This document shows, piece after piece, positions 7,560 to 16,617 of a DNA stretch of 64,000 bases. Position 1 is the stretch's first letter. Each line of letters starts with the position of its first letter. Source of the stretch: CAMFLJ01 sp965279255. GTDB taxonomy: Bacteria > Actinomycetota > Acidimicrobiia > Acidimicrobiales > Acidimicrobilacustridaceae. A model generated the notes under the pieces. The model ran no database searches. It saw nothing but the letters and a program-made list of their open reading frames with translations, and was not told the DNA's origin. The DNA lies in assembly GCA_965279255.1 (NCBI GenBank), contig OZ257146.1:2666001-2730000 (forward strand). Direction: 5' to 3'. The translations under genes and the position numbers were made by a program.

Positions 7560-8477
7560 GTGACCGGAGAAACGATGGTCTCGGAACTGTTCGACCCTGA
7601 GGCCTGGCGCCCGGTGCCCGGGTTCGACGACCTGACCGACATCACCTACCACCGCGCCGTCGACCAGGGCACGGTGCGGGTGGCCTTCGACCGGCCCGAG
7701 ATCCGCAATGCGTTCCGCCCCCACACCGTCGACGAGCTCTACCGGGTGCTCGACCACGCCCGTCAGGCGAGCGACGTCGGCTGCGTGCTGCTCACCGGCA
7801 ACGGGCCGTCACCCCGCGACGGCGGCTGGGCGTTCTGCTCCGGCGGCGACCAGCGCATCCGGGGCAAGGACGGCTACCGCTACGCCGAGGGGGAGACCGC
7901 CGAGAGCATCGACCCCGCCCGCAACGGCCGCCTCCACATCCTGGAGGTGCAGCGGCTCATCCGCTTCATGCCCAAGATCGTGATCTGCGTGGTGCCCGGG
8001 TGGGCCGCCGGTGGCGGGCACAGCCTCCACGTCGTGTGCGACCTCACCCTCGCCAGCGAGGAGCACGCCCGCTTCAAGCAGACCGACGCCGACGTCGCCA
8101 GCTTCGACGGCGGCTTCGGCTCCGCCTACCTGGCCCGCCAGGTCGGGCAGAAGTTCGCCCGCGAGATCTTCTTCCTCGGCCGCACCTACAGCGCCGAGGA
8201 CATGCACCAGATGGGCGCGGTCAACGAGGTGGTGCCCCACACCGACCTCGAGAGGGTGGCGCTCGAGTGGGGCGCCATGATCAACGGCAAGAGCCCGACC
8301 GCCCAGCGGATGCTGAAGTACTCGTTCAACCTGATCGACGACGGGCTCGTCGGCCAGCAGCTGTTCGCCGGCGAGGCCACCCGCCTGGCCTACATGACCG
8401 ACGAGGCCGAGGAGGGCCGCGACTCGTTCCTCGAGAAGCGCGACCCCGACTGGTCGGCCTTCCCCTGGCACTACTGA
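7560..8477 (+). CDS. menB: 1,4-Dihydroxy-2-naphthoyl-CoA synthase
   Basis: MenB is the crotonase-fold enzyme that closes the second ring in menaquinone synthesis. The 305-residue protein has the MenB-specific segments GGWAFCSGGDQRIRG, VPGWAAGGGHSLHVVCDL (oxyanion hole), FKQTDADVASFDGGFGSAYL and the C-terminal RDPDWSAFPWHY, characteristic of MenB. Two starts look equally good: GTG 7560 and ATG 7575, each preceded by GGAGAAA about six bases upstream. No other men genes are in the window. It converges on the DMT transporter with a gap of only four bases. Confidence 0.93.
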   Translation: MTGETMVSELFDPEAWRPVPGFDDLTDITYHRAVDQGTVRVAFDRPEIRNAFRPHTVDELYRVLDHARQASDVGCVLLTGNGPSPRDGGWAFCSGGDQRIRGKDGYRYAEGETAESIDPARNGRLHILEVQRLIRFMPKIVICVVPGWAAGGGHSLHVVCDLTLASEEHARFKQTDADVASFDGGFGSAYLARQVGQKFAREIFFLGRTYSAEDMHQMGAVNEVVPHTDLERVALEWGAMINGKSPTAQRMLKYSFNLIDDGLVGQQLFAGEATRLAYMTDEAEEGRDSFLEKRDPDWSAFPWHY

Positions 8478-8481
8478 GTGC

Positions 8482-9318
8482 TCAGCCGCCGGCCACGACG
8501 GCGGCGACGCCGGCGAAGGCGCACAGCACGCCGGTGATCTGGATCCGCTCGAGCCGCTCGTGGTGGAGCTGGCGGGCGAGCAGCACCGTGGCCACCGGGT
8601 AGAGCGACGCCAGCACCGAGATCACCGCCAGCGGGCCGCTGCGTGAGGCCACCGCGAAGAGGCCGTTGGCCGTGATGTCGCCGGCGCCGACCGCCCCGAG
8701 GGGGGCCACGTGGCGGGCGCGCGGCGTGCGGGGCGCCCGGGTCACCAGCACGATCAACAGGAGCACCCCGACGTAGACGATGCGCTGGCAGAGCAGGGTC
8801 GACACCGAGCTGGTCTCGGCGCCGTAGGCGAGGCCGACCAGCGAGAGCCCGATGAACAGCGCCGCCGCCAACGCCCACAGGATCGGGCGGTGGCCGCCGG
8901 TGCGGAACTCCCGGATGTGGGGGCCGCCGGCGAGGATGATGCCGAGCACGGCGACGACGATCCCCACGATCTGCAGGGCGGAGAGGTCGTCGCCCGAGGC
9001 CACCCCGACCAGCACCGGCACCAGCACCGAGGTCGACGAGATCGGCGCGACCACTCCCATGATCCCGGTGGAGAGGCCCTGGTAGAGGGCGGTCAGCCCG
9101 AGCGCGCCCGCCACGCCGGCGAAGAGGCCCCACCCCATCGTCGAACCGTCGAAGACGAGATCGCCGCTGACCACCGCCACGACCGCCAGGACCGGCAGAG
9201 CGATGAGCGTCGACCAGAGCATCACCGTCGACGGCGCCAGCTCCTTCGACGCGTTGGCCCCGACGAAGTCCGCGCTGCCCCAGATCAGCGAGGCGATGAG
9301 GGCGAGCGCGACGGGCAT
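8482..9318 (-). CDS. EamA/DMT-family membrane transporter
   Basis: A 278-residue protein with ten predicted membrane helices in two homologous EamA halves, each with the typical opening (ALIASLIWGSADFVG in the first, ALAAALFIGLSLVGLAYG in the second). DMT proteins move amino acids, nucleotide sugars or other metabolites; the substrate cannot be told from sequence. The ATG at 9318 is chosen because a TACGAT -10 box ends five bases upstream and because it starts at the first membrane helix. The frame stays open further upstream. Confidence 0.82.
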   Translation of the reverse strand: MPVALALIASLIWGSADFVGANASKELAPSTVMLWSTLIALPVLAVVAVVSGDLVFDGSTMGWGLFAGVAGALGLTALYQGLSTGIMGVVAPISSTSVLVPVLVGVASGDDLSALQIVGIVVAVLGIILAGGPHIREFRTGGHRPILWALAAALFIGLSLVGLAYGAETSSVSTLLCQRIVYVGVLLLIVLVTRAPRTPRARHVAPLGAVGAGDITANGLFAVASRSGPLAVISVLASLYPVATVLLARQLHHERLERIQITGVLCAFAGVAAVVAGG

Positions 9319-9323
9319 GCCGA

Positions 9324-9329
9324 ATCGTA
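9324..9329 (-). promoter_or_regulatory. Candidate -10 box (TACGAT) for leaderless DMT transporter mRNA
   Basis: TACGAT on the minus strand ends five bases before the ATG at 9318. It is divergent from the zinc-ribbon gene that starts at 9416. Confidence 0.35.
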
Positions 9330-9415
9330 GGCGCGCCGATGACCGGCCCCGACCGGGAGGCCGTGCCGAAGGTTCGCGCTCAGGTCGGAGGCCGTTTCGG
9401 TCGACGGTGAGAGTC

Positions 9416-10165
9416 ATGGCGACGGTGCGCTGCCCCGGATGCGGGGCCAAGAACCAGGAAGACGTGCTCAAGTGCCGCATCTGCGGCTACGACCTGCGCG
9501 GCCACTCGGAGCTGCCCATCAGCCAGCCCAAGGCCGGGTCCGAGGCCATGAAGAGCGGGAGCCTCAAGGGGGTCTTCGCCCTGGCCGTGCTGGCGGTGCT
9601 CGGCATCGTGCTGGCCGGTGTTCTGCTCGGCATCCTCCCCGGCGGCGACGTGCTGACGAACATCCGCAACAAGATCCCGGCCATCGCCACCAAGAGCAGC
9701 GACGGCTGGGAGGAGTTCGTGCAGGCCGACGCCCGCTTCAGCGCCACCATGCCCGTCGACCGCACCGAGTTGCAGGTGCCGTTCCAGTGGAGCACCACCG
9801 GCACGATCGACCAGTGGGTGAGCACCCTCGGCCCCGACAGCAACCCCGACACGACGCTGAGCGTGCAGTGGGCGACGGTGCCCGTGGCCGCCGACGAGAA
9901 CGTGCAGGGCTCGATGAGCTCACTCGCCATCGCCTGGGCCGAGTCGTTCGGAGGGTCCGTCGAGTCGTCCGACGAGACCAGCTTCCAGGGCTACCCCGCC
10001 CTCCTGGTCTCCGTCACGGGGCTGCGGGACGCCAACGGTGACGTCGCCACGGCGAAGACGCTGTTCGTCCGGCGCCGGGAGCAGCAGTTCATCATCGTGT
10101 CGAACTCGGTCTACAAGGACCATCCGCAGTTCGACCGCCTGGTCAACGGCTTCAGCCTGCTCTAG
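9416..10165 (+). CDS. Zinc-ribbon membrane-anchored protein of unknown function
   Basis: The 249-residue protein starts with a zinc ribbon (CPGCGAKN...CRICGYDL, cysteines C6, C9, C20, C23), followed by a linker, one membrane helix (about 48-72) and a 170-residue extracytoplasmic domain rich in beta strands. The extracellular part ends in VYKDHPQFDRLVNGFSLL, a pattern like sensor or lipoprotein domains that measure a quantity over time, but I do not recognise the family. The ATG at 9416 follows a weak GGTGAGAG. It converges on prmC. Confidence 0.75.
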   Translation: MATVRCPGCGAKNQEDVLKCRICGYDLRGHSELPISQPKAGSEAMKSGSLKGVFALAVLAVLGIVLAGVLLGILPGGDVLTNIRNKIPAIATKSSDGWEEFVQADARFSATMPVDRTELQVPFQWSTTGTIDQWVSTLGPDSNPDTTLSVQWATVPVAADENVQGSMSSLAIAWAESFGGSVESSDETSFQGYPALLVSVTGLRDANGDVATAKTLFVRRREQQFIIVSNSVYKDHPQFDRLVNGFSLL

Positions 10166-10216
10166 TCCCCTCGACTCCCTCCGCCGGCGAGCCGCCGATC
10201 GTGCGGCGTGGCCGGC

Positions 10217-11134
10217 TCACGCGGGGAGGCGGGCGACCACGGCACGGTCGCGGCCGCTGAGGTCGGGCCGCACCTCGGCCTCGGCGAAGCCGTGCTCGAG
10301 CGCCAGGGCGGCGACGGGCCCGGCCTGACCGGGCGCCAGCTCGAGCACCAGCGCACCGCCCGGCACGAGCCAGAGGGGTGCCTCGGCGACGAGCACCCGG
10401 AGGTCGTCGAGCCCGTCGGGGCCGGCGAACAGGGCGCTCGGCGGCTCCCAGTCGCGGACCACCGGCGGCAGCTCGTCGCCGGTGGCGACGTAGGGCGGGT
10501 TGGAGACGACGACGTCGATCGCGCCGGCCAGCTCGGGCGGCAGGGCGGCGAACCACTCCCCCTCGGCGATGCGCACCCGGGTGGCCGCCCGCCCGAGGCC
10601 GACGGTGTTGGCCCCGGCCACGGCCAGGGCCTCGGTCGAGGCGTCGGTGAGCCAGACGTCGACGCGCTCGCGCTCGGCCGCCACGGCGAGCCCGATGGCC
10701 CCGGACCCGGTGCCCAGGTCGACAGCGGTGAGCGCCCGCCCGGCGGCGTCGGCGTGGGGGCGCAGGCGATCGAGCTCGTCGAGGGCGAGGCCCGCCACGA
10801 CCTCGGTCTCGGGGCGGGGGATGAGCACCCGGCGGTCGACGAGCAGGTCGAGGGTGCGGAAGCCCCAGCGCCCCACGACGTACTGGAGGGGCTCACCGGT
10901 GAGGCGCCGCTCGATCATCACGTCGAAGAAGTGGACCCCCCGTTCGGTGGCCGCCTCGTCGAGGCCGAGCACGTACTCGGCCCCCTCGTTGCCCGAGGCC
11001 CGCTCGACGATGCGCCGGGCCTCGATGCCGGCCGAGCCGGGGTCGGCGACGCCGGCCTCGGAGATCCGGCGCTCGGCCTCAGCGGCGAGCATGCGCCACG
11101 AGACCGCCCCGTCGGGCAGCTCGGGCGGGGTCAT
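10217..11134 (-). CDS. prmC: Peptide chain release factor N5-glutamine methyltransferase
   Basis: PrmC uses S-adenosylmethionine to methylate the GGQ glutamine of release factors. The 305-residue protein has an N-terminal helical domain with PLQYVVG (82-88), a Rossmann-type SAM site DLGTGSGAIGLA (139-150) and the glutamine-binding NPPY at 212-215. The ATG at 11134 overlaps the prfA stop (ATGA), so enzyme and substrate are co-translated. In many actinobacteria a Sua5/YwlC gene follows; here it is replaced by unrelated genes. Confidence 0.95.
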   Translation of the reverse strand: MTPPELPDGAVSWRMLAAEAERRISEAGVADPGSAGIEARRIVERASGNEGAEYVLGLDEAATERGVHFFDVMIERRLTGEPLQYVVGRWGFRTLDLLVDRRVLIPRPETEVVAGLALDELDRLRPHADAAGRALTAVDLGTGSGAIGLAVAAERERVDVWLTDASTEALAVAGANTVGLGRAATRVRIAEGEWFAALPPELAGAIDVVVSNPPYVATGDELPPVVRDWEPPSALFAGPDGLDDLRVLVAEAPLWLVPGGALVLELAPGQAGPVAALALEHGFAEAEVRPDLSGRDRAVVARLPA

Positions 11135-12210
11135 GCGTCGTCGTCGCGCTCGCGCAGCTGCTCGGAGCGCTCGTCGGCCACGAGAGCGTCGACGACGTCG
11201 TCGAGGTCGCCGGCGAGCACCTTGTCGAGCTTGTAGAGCGTGAGCCCGATGCGGTGGTCGGTGACCCGGTTCTCCTTGAAGTTGTAGGTGCGGATCTTCT
11301 CGGAGCGACCACCGCCGCCGGTCTGGGCCTTGCGGGCGCCCGATGCCTCGGCGGCCTGACGCTCCTGCTCGGCCTGGAGCAGTCGGCTGCGGAGCACCCG
11401 CAGGGCCTTCTCCCGGTTCTGGATCTGGCTCTTCTCGTCCTGCATCGCCACCACCACGCCGGTGGGCAGATGGGTGACGCGCACGGCCGAGTCGGTGGTG
11501 TTGACCGACTGACCGCCGGGGCCGGACGAGCGGTAGACGTCGATGCGCAGGTCGTTGGGGTCGATCTGGAGGTCGACCTCGTCGGCCTCCGGCAGCACCG
11601 TGACGGTGGCCGAGGAGGTGTGGATGCGGCCCTGGCTCTCGGTGACTGGCACCCGCTGCACCCGGTGGACGCCGCCCTCGTGCTTCATGCGGCTCCAGAC
11701 GAGGTCGCCGAGCAGGCGGAAGGTGATGTCGCTGTAGCCGCCCATGTCGGACTGCTGGGCGTCCATGACCTCGAGCTTCCAGCCCATCCTCGACGAGTAG
11801 CCCTTGTACATCTCGAACAGGTCGCGGGCGAAGAGGTTGGCCTCCTCGCCGCCCTCGGCGCCGCGGATCTCGACGATCACGTTGCGCTCGTCGTTGGGGT
11901 CCTTCGGGAGCAGGAGGAGCTTGATCTCCTCGTCGAGGCGGGCGATGGCGGTCTCGGCGGTATCGATCTCGACCCGCAGCATCTCGCGGTCCTCGGCGTC
12001 GGCCTCGGTGTACATCTCGCGGGCCGCGGCCAGGTCGTTGGTCGACTCCTGGAGCTGCTGGAGCCGCGTGACCAGCTCGCCGAGGTCGCGGTAGCGCCGG
12101 CTCAGGTCGGCGTAGCGGCGCTGGTCGGCGATGACGACGGGGTCGGCGAGGGAGCCCTCGACCTCCGCGTGCTCGCGCTCCAGGTCGGGGAGGCGGTCGA
12201 GCATGCTCAC
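11131..12210 (-). CDS. prfA: Peptide chain release factor 1
   Basis: RF1 recognises UAA and UAG. The 359-residue product has the codon-recognition tripeptide PVT (188-190) in RVPVTESQGRIHTS, matching RF1 (PxT) rather than RF2 (SPF), and GGQ at 232-234 in SSGPGGQSVNTTDSAVR. The start is probably GTG at 12210, overlapping the upstream stop by four bases; ATG at 12204 is the alternative. It is coupled downstream to prmC. Confidence 0.96.
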   Translation of the reverse strand: MSMLDRLPDLEREHAEVEGSLADPVVIADQRRYADLSRRYRDLGELVTRLQQLQESTNDLAAAREMYTEADAEDREMLRVEIDTAETAIARLDEEIKLLLLPKDPNDERNVIVEIRGAEGGEEANLFARDLFEMYKGYSSRMGWKLEVMDAQQSDMGGYSDITFRLLGDLVWSRMKHEGGVHRVQRVPVTESQGRIHTSSATVTVLPEADEVDLQIDPNDLRIDVYRSSGPGGQSVNTTDSAVRVTHLPTGVVVAMQDEKSQIQNREKALRVLRSRLLQAEQERQAAEASGARKAQTGGGGRSEKIRTYNFKENRVTDHRIGLTLYKLDKVLAGDLDDVVDALVADERSEQLRERDDDA

Positions 12211-13328
12211 GGGGTCTCGCTCTCGGTCGGGGCCCGCCAGTCGCCGGGGATCGCCACGACCTCGGCGGGATCGAGCAGGGTGGCGGCGAGACGGCGGGTG
12301 ACGGGGTGGTCGTCACGCTCGGGGACCACGATCACCAGGCGGGCCTGGGGGTCGAGGGCGAGTCGGGCGTCGGCGCCGGCGGGCACGACGTCGAGGTCGA
12401 TGCCGACGGAGCAGGCGACCACCACGGTACGGCCATCGGGGTCGGCGCCGACGGCGATCGACGCGCCCACGTCCTTCACGCTGTCGCGGCGGATGGTGGG
12501 CTCGGCAGGGCGGAGCTCGCCGAGGCCGACCAGCGAGGGGTCGGACATGACCCGCCAGCGCAGCCAGCCCTCGGGGGCGAGGCGGTGCAGGGCGTGGGTC
12601 TCGGCGTCGTGGCGCCGCCACGTGTCGACGCTGTCGACGACCGAGGCGAGCGCCGCCGGGGTCGGCAGGTTGCCGTGGACCATGGCGAAGGCCTCACGGT
12701 CGTGGCGGCCCACGCCGACCTCGACCCGGGCCACGCCGTCGGGGTCGACCGCGACCCGAGCGACCTCGAGGCCGCGGATCTCGCCCCGGATCTCGCCGTG
12801 CTCGACGGTGACCTCGACGCCGGCGTCGAGCAGGAGCCCGATCAGCTCGCGGGCGACCGACGGCGGCTCGACGGGCGCGGGGAACGGAGCCGGCTCGACC
12901 GGCACCAGGGCACGGCCCTCGGCCCGCCACACGCGGGGCGCGCCGGAGAACGCGGTGGCCCGACGGGCGAGCAGGCCCGCGGCGTCGGGGTCGTCGACGA
13001 CGACGTTGAGCTGGTCGACGCCCTCACGGTCGCCCCAGATCAGGGCGCGACCGAGCCCCCGCTCGGGTCGCTCGTCGAGCAGGACCCAACCGGACGATGC
13101 GGCGCGCACGGTGGCACCGCCGGGGAACGTGCCTGGCCGCAGCTCGACATCGTCCGCGGAGGGATCGATGCCCAGGTGGTCGGCGACCAGGACGCGCGCC
13201 TTGGCGGCGAGCAACCGCGAGCGCTGCTCGGGATCGAGAGAGACGGCAGGCCCCTTGGGGACGCTGACGGAAGTGCCGCTACCTGCGGCGCTTGCCGTAC
13301 CGCTTCTCGAACTTCTCGATGCGGCCAC
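12207..13328 (-). CDS. Conserved-position hypothetical protein between rpmE and prfA
   Basis: A soluble protein of up to 373 residues that I do not recognise. Codon use and the four-base overlap with prfA show it is a real gene. The start is unclear: between GTG 13328, which lies inside rpmE and yields a Ser/Arg/Gly-rich stretch unlike a protein start, and TTG 13214 there is no ATG, GTG or TTG in frame. The convincing sequence begins near residue 24 (VPKGPAVSLDPEQRSRLL), so the true start may be TTG 13214 or a non-standard codon. The C-terminal half alternates beta strands and charged segments; no catalytic motif is visible. Confidence 0.6.
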   Translation of the reverse strand: MAASRSSRSGTASAAGSGTSVSVPKGPAVSLDPEQRSRLLAAKARVLVADHLGIDPSADDVELRPGTFPGGATVRAASSGWVLLDERPERGLGRALIWGDREGVDQLNVVVDDPDAAGLLARRATAFSGAPRVWRAEGRALVPVEPAPFPAPVEPPSVARELIGLLLDAGVEVTVEHGEIRGEIRGLEVARVAVDPDGVARVEVGVGRHDREAFAMVHGNLPTPAALASVVDSVDTWRRHDAETHALHRLAPEGWLRWRVMSDPSLVGLGELRPAEPTIRRDSVKDVGASIAVGADPDGRTVVVACSVGIDLDVVPAGADARLALDPQARLVIVVPERDDHPVTRRLAATLLDPAEVVAIPGDWRAPTESETP

Positions 13329-13485
13329 CCGTGTCCACCAGCTTCTGCTTGCCGGTGTAGAAGGGATGGCACTCGTTGCAGAGCTCGGACGTGAGCTCGG
13401 ACTGGGTCGAGCGGGTGGTGAACGTGTTGCCGCACGAGCAGCGAACCGTCGCCTCGACGTACTCGGGATGGATGTCGGCCTTCAT
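13279..13485 (-). CDS. rpmE: 50S ribosomal protein L31
   Basis: A 68-residue protein with the zinc-binding form of L31: C-x-C in RCSCGNTF and C-x2-C in LCNECHPFYTG, ending in a basic tail RIEKFEKRYGKRRR. The ATG at 13485 has GGAG about eight bases upstream. The zinc form is normally replaced by a cysteine-free paralogue under zinc starvation; no such paralogue is seen here. It lies downstream of rho, as in other actinobacteria. Confidence 0.96.
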   Translation of the reverse strand: MKADIHPEYVEATVRCSCGNTFTTRSTQSELTSELCNECHPFYTGKQKLVDTGGRIEKFEKRYGKRRR

Positions 13486-13590
13486 GGCTGCGCTCCAGTG
13501 GAAAACAAGGGGACCGTCAAGTGTGCCGGGAACTGCCCGGAATCGCAATCCGGCGCCGGTGCCATGTGGCACCGGGCCGGTGGGAATACA

Positions 13591-15363
13591 TCAGCCCTTG
13601 GCGATCTCGGCCAGGAACTCGTCGTTGGTGCGGAAGGTGCCGAGGCGGTCGATGAGCATCTCGAGGCCCGCGGCACCGCTGCCGCTGTCGGAGGCCATGC
13701 CCGAGAGCACCCGGCGCAGCTTCCAGACCAGCTGGAGCTGCTTGCGGTCGAACAGCAGCTCCTCGTGGCGGGTGGAGGAGGCGTCGACGTCGATCGCGGG
13801 GTACACCCGGCGCTCGGCCATGCGGCGGTCGAGGCGCAGCTCCATGTTCCCGGTGCCCTTGAACTCCTCGAAGATGACCTCGTCCATCTTGGAGCCGGTC
13901 TCGACCAGGGCGGTGGCGAGGATGGTGAGCGAGCCACCCTCCTCGACGTTGCGGGCCGCACCGAAGAACTTCTTGGGCGGGTAGAGGGCGCCGGTGTCGA
14001 TGCCACCGGACATGACCCGGCCGCCCTGGGGGGCCGCCAGGTTGTAGGCCCGGGCGAGGCGGGTGATGCCGTCGAGGATCACCACGACATCCCGGCCGTC
14101 CTCGACCAGGCGCTTGGCCCGCTCGATGACCAGCTCGGCGATGGCGGTGTGCTCCTCGGCCGGGTGGTCGAAGGTCGAGGCCACGACGTCACCGCTGATC
14201 GAGCGGCGCATGTCGGTGACCTCCTCGGGCCGCTCGTCGACGAGCAGCACGATGAGGTGGACCTCGGGGTTGTTCTTCTCGATCGAGGCGGCGATCTGCT
14301 TCATGATCGTGGTCTTGCCCGCCTTGGGGGGCGACACGATGAGGCCGCGCTGGCCCTTGCCGATCGGGGCGATGAGGTCGACGATCCGCGCCGTCATGTT
14401 GTACGGCTCGTCACGGCTCGACAGGTGCAGGCGCTCGTCGGGGAACAGCGGGGTGAGGTCCTCGAAGCGACGCCGGGCCCGGGCCTGCTCGGGGTCGACA
14501 CCGTTGACGGAGTCGATGCGCAGCAGCGCCGGGTTCTTCTCGTTGCGGCTGGCGGGACGGCTGGCACCGGCGATGAGGTCACCGCGGCGGAGCGAGAACT
14601 GGCGGGTCTGCTTGACCGACACGTAGACGTCGTCGCGGCTCGGGAGGTAGCCCTTGACCCGGATGAAGCCGTAGCCCTCGTCGCGCAGGTCGAGGATGCC
14701 CTCGACCTCCACGGGGTCGCCGTTGAACGGCTCGTCCGGGCGCTCGCCCCCACCGGCCGGGCGGTCGCCGCGGTCACGGCCCCGGCGGCGGCGACGACGG
14801 CCACCACCTTCGCCCTGCTCGCCGTCGGCGTCGTTGCGGTCGTCGCCCTGGCCGCCGTCGCCGCGGCCGCCCTGGGCCTCTCGCCCACCACCCTGTCGGG
14901 CCTGCGGGGCCTCGTCGTAGGTTTCGGCGTCGGTTGCGGCCTCGTCGGAGGAGGCGTCGGTGTCGGTGTCACCGGCGGGCTCGGCCGAGGCCTCGGCGCT
15001 CGCCTGGTCGGCCTGGTCCTGGTCCTGGTCCTGGGCGGCGCCACCGCGGCCACGGCGCGAGCGCGGCTTGCGGGCCGGGGGCTCGGCGGCAGCGGTGTCG
15101 GCGGACGCCGCCTCGGCGTCGTCGCTGTCGGCCGCGGCGGGCTCGGTGCCCTCGGTGCCCTCGGATGTGCCGTCGGCGTCGGCCTCGGCATCGACATCGG
15201 GGGCGTCGCCGTCACCGGAGGTCACCCCGGTCAGATCGAGGATCAGGCTGATGATGTCGGCCTTCTTGGCCCGGGATGCGGGCTTGCCGCCGAGCGCCGT
15301 GGCGATCGCCACCAGCTCGTCGCGGTCCTTGGCCTCGAGTGCGGATCGTTCCAGTTCGGCCAT
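13591..15363 (-). CDS. rho: Transcription termination factor Rho with actinobacterial insertion domain
   Basis: Rho is the hexameric RNA helicase that ends untranslated transcripts. The 590-residue product has the N-terminal Rho_N helical domain (1-46), then about 170 residues of low-complexity sequence (47-215) that is first acidic (including QDQDQDQ) and then Arg/Gly-rich (RRRRRRGRDRGDR). The cold-shock RNA-binding domain follows (EGILDLRDEGYGFIR), then the ATPase core with Walker A PPKAGKTTIMK and Walker B VVVILDGITRLARAYN. The insertion is typical of Micrococcus and mycobacterial Rho, where it widens RNA binding. The ATG at 15363 is preceded by AAGAGGA. Confidence 0.96.
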   Translation of the reverse strand: MAELERSALEAKDRDELVAIATALGGKPASRAKKADIISLILDLTGVTSGDGDAPDVDAEADADGTSEGTEGTEPAAADSDDAEAASADTAAAEPPARKPRSRRGRGGAAQDQDQDQADQASAEASAEPAGDTDTDASSDEAATDAETYDEAPQARQGGGREAQGGRGDGGQGDDRNDADGEQGEGGGRRRRRRGRDRGDRPAGGGERPDEPFNGDPVEVEGILDLRDEGYGFIRVKGYLPSRDDVYVSVKQTRQFSLRRGDLIAGASRPASRNEKNPALLRIDSVNGVDPEQARARRRFEDLTPLFPDERLHLSSRDEPYNMTARIVDLIAPIGKGQRGLIVSPPKAGKTTIMKQIAASIEKNNPEVHLIVLLVDERPEEVTDMRRSISGDVVASTFDHPAEEHTAIAELVIERAKRLVEDGRDVVVILDGITRLARAYNLAAPQGGRVMSGGIDTGALYPPKKFFGAARNVEEGGSLTILATALVETGSKMDEVIFEEFKGTGNMELRLDRRMAERRVYPAIDVDASSTRHEELLFDRKQLQLVWKLRRVLSGMASDSGSGAAGLEMLIDRLGTFRTNDEFLAEIAKG

Positions 15364-15696
15364 GTCGGTCGTCCTCTTCGTGCGGAGTCGTGCGGCATCC
15401 GGCGGGCGCAGGACGCACACGGCCGGTGACCACGGAGGTGGGAAAGGGTTCGTGGCCGGGGCAGAGAGCCGGGCCGGTCCGCCGGACGGCGGGGAGAGGC
15501 ACCCGGGCCCGGCAGCGAGGAACGCGGCCGGCGGGCGACCTTCCGAGCGTAGGTGGCCGGGCGGTGCCGGGCAACCATCCCGAAGCACGATGCACGAAAG
15601 AAAATTCTTGTGATCCGGAATGCCGGGCGGCGTCGGACGTTTAGTGCCAATAGCCGTCACCCCACATCGGGGCCGGCACACACAAGGGAGACACCG
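15364..15696. other. 333-base divergent intergenic region between rho and the DUF4397 gene
   Basis: No gene is seen here. It must hold the promoter and leader of rho (minus strand) and of the DUF4397 gene (plus strand). Most is GC-rich; a short A/T-rich patch at 15596-15613 contains the perfect dyad AAGAA-N2-TTCTT (15598-15609). The length on the rho side leaves room for a regulated leader (Rho autoregulates in other bacteria). No -10/-35 pair stands out. Confidence 0.4.
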
Positions 15697-16479
15697 ATGA
15701 GCATGACCGTCCGACGACCTCTGGTCGCCCTCATGGCGCTGGCCGCCGCTCTGGCACTGATGGTGCCGTTCCTCTCCGGCCGCGCCGGCGCTGCCGACAG
15801 CAGCGTGTACGTGGTGCACGGGATCCCCGGCGTCACGGTCGACGTGTACGTCCAGGGTGATCTCACCCTTCCGGGCTTCACCCCCGGCACCACCGCCGGC
15901 CCGCTGACCCTCCCCGCCGGCGACTACGACATCCAGGTGTTCCCCGCCATCGCCTCCCCGCCCCAGGCCGCCAGCGCCCGGGTCGACGCGGCCGTCATCA
16001 CCCAGACGGCCACGGTGCCCTCCGGCGCCAACGTGTCCGTCGTGGCCGACCTCGTGGGCGGCTCGCCGGTCCTCACCCCGTTCGTCAACGACGTGTCTGC
16101 CGTGCCCGAGGGCTCGTCCCGCGTCACGGTCCGCCACTCGGCCGACGCCCCGAACGTGAACGTCCTCGTCAACGGCCAGGTCGCCATCGCCAACCTGGCC
16201 CCCGGCGCCCAGGCCTCGGCCGTGCTCCCGGCCGGTGACTACACCGTCACCGTCGAGCTCACCGACGGCACCCCGCTCCCCGCCCTGTCGCCTGGCGCGG
16301 TCTCCATCCCGGCAGCCAAGAACGTGATCGTCTACGCCGTCGGCTCCGCCACCAACAGCACCTTCCCGCTGGGTCTGGTCCAGCAGGTGATCGACGTGCC
16401 CACCACGCCGGCCACCACCCCGACCACGGCTCCGGCCGCCGCCGCCGGCGTCACCGCCAGCCCGGCCATGACCGGCTGA
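15697..16479 (+). CDS. Secreted DUF4397-domain protein
   Basis: A 260-residue exported protein. The N-terminus is a clear signal peptide (basic MSMTVRR, hydrophobic core about 9-26, cleavage near GRAGAADS). Two DUF4397 repeats follow: VYVVHGIPGVTVDVYVQG at about 36-53 and VTVRHSADAPNVNVLVNG near 146-163, each with an xLPAGDYxxxV strand motif. The C-terminus is a Thr/Pro/Ala-rich tail with no membrane anchor or sortase motif. AGGGAG lies seven bases before the ATG. The function of DUF4397 is unknown; adhesion or envelope roles are guesses. Confidence 0.88.
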   Translation: MSMTVRRPLVALMALAAALALMVPFLSGRAGAADSSVYVVHGIPGVTVDVYVQGDLTLPGFTPGTTAGPLTLPAGDYDIQVFPAIASPPQAASARVDAAVITQTATVPSGANVSVVADLVGGSPVLTPFVNDVSAVPEGSSRVTVRHSADAPNVNVLVNGQVAIANLAPGAQASAVLPAGDYTVTVELTDGTPLPALSPGAVSIPAAKNVIVYAVGSATNSTFPLGLVQQVIDVPTTPATTPTTAPAAAAGVTASPAMTG

Positions 16480-16508
16480 GCGATCCCGCTCCGCTCAGCT
16501 GCACGGCA

Positions 16509-16540
16509 AGGGCCCGCTCCCCACGAGGGGGGCGGGCTCT
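16509..16540 (+). terminator. Candidate terminator hairpin after the DUF4397 gene
   Basis: A 14-base arm AGGGCCCGCTCCCC pairs with GGGGGGCGGGCTCT across an ACGA loop, with one G-A mismatch and one G-U pair, 30 bases after the stop. The downstream bases CGTCGTTCCC contain few T residues, so this is a GC hairpin without a proper U-run. It could also serve the opposing apgM transcript. Confidence 0.5.
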
Positions 16541-16617
16541 CGTCGTTCCCGGAGCGATCCTCACGAGACCTGTCGTCGAGGGCTCCTGATCTGCGGGAGC
16601 CGGTCGCCGAGGCGCTG

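Noticed and set aside
14800..15230. Low-complexity GC-rich tract that could be a repeat or frameshifted region.
   Set aside because: The frame stays open and gives the acidic and Arg/Gly-rich insertion normal for actinobacterial Rho.
11254..15429. A 1391-codon plus-strand open frame.
   Set aside because: It is opposite prfA, rpmE and rho, with no domain-like sequence; a shadow of GC-rich coding DNA.
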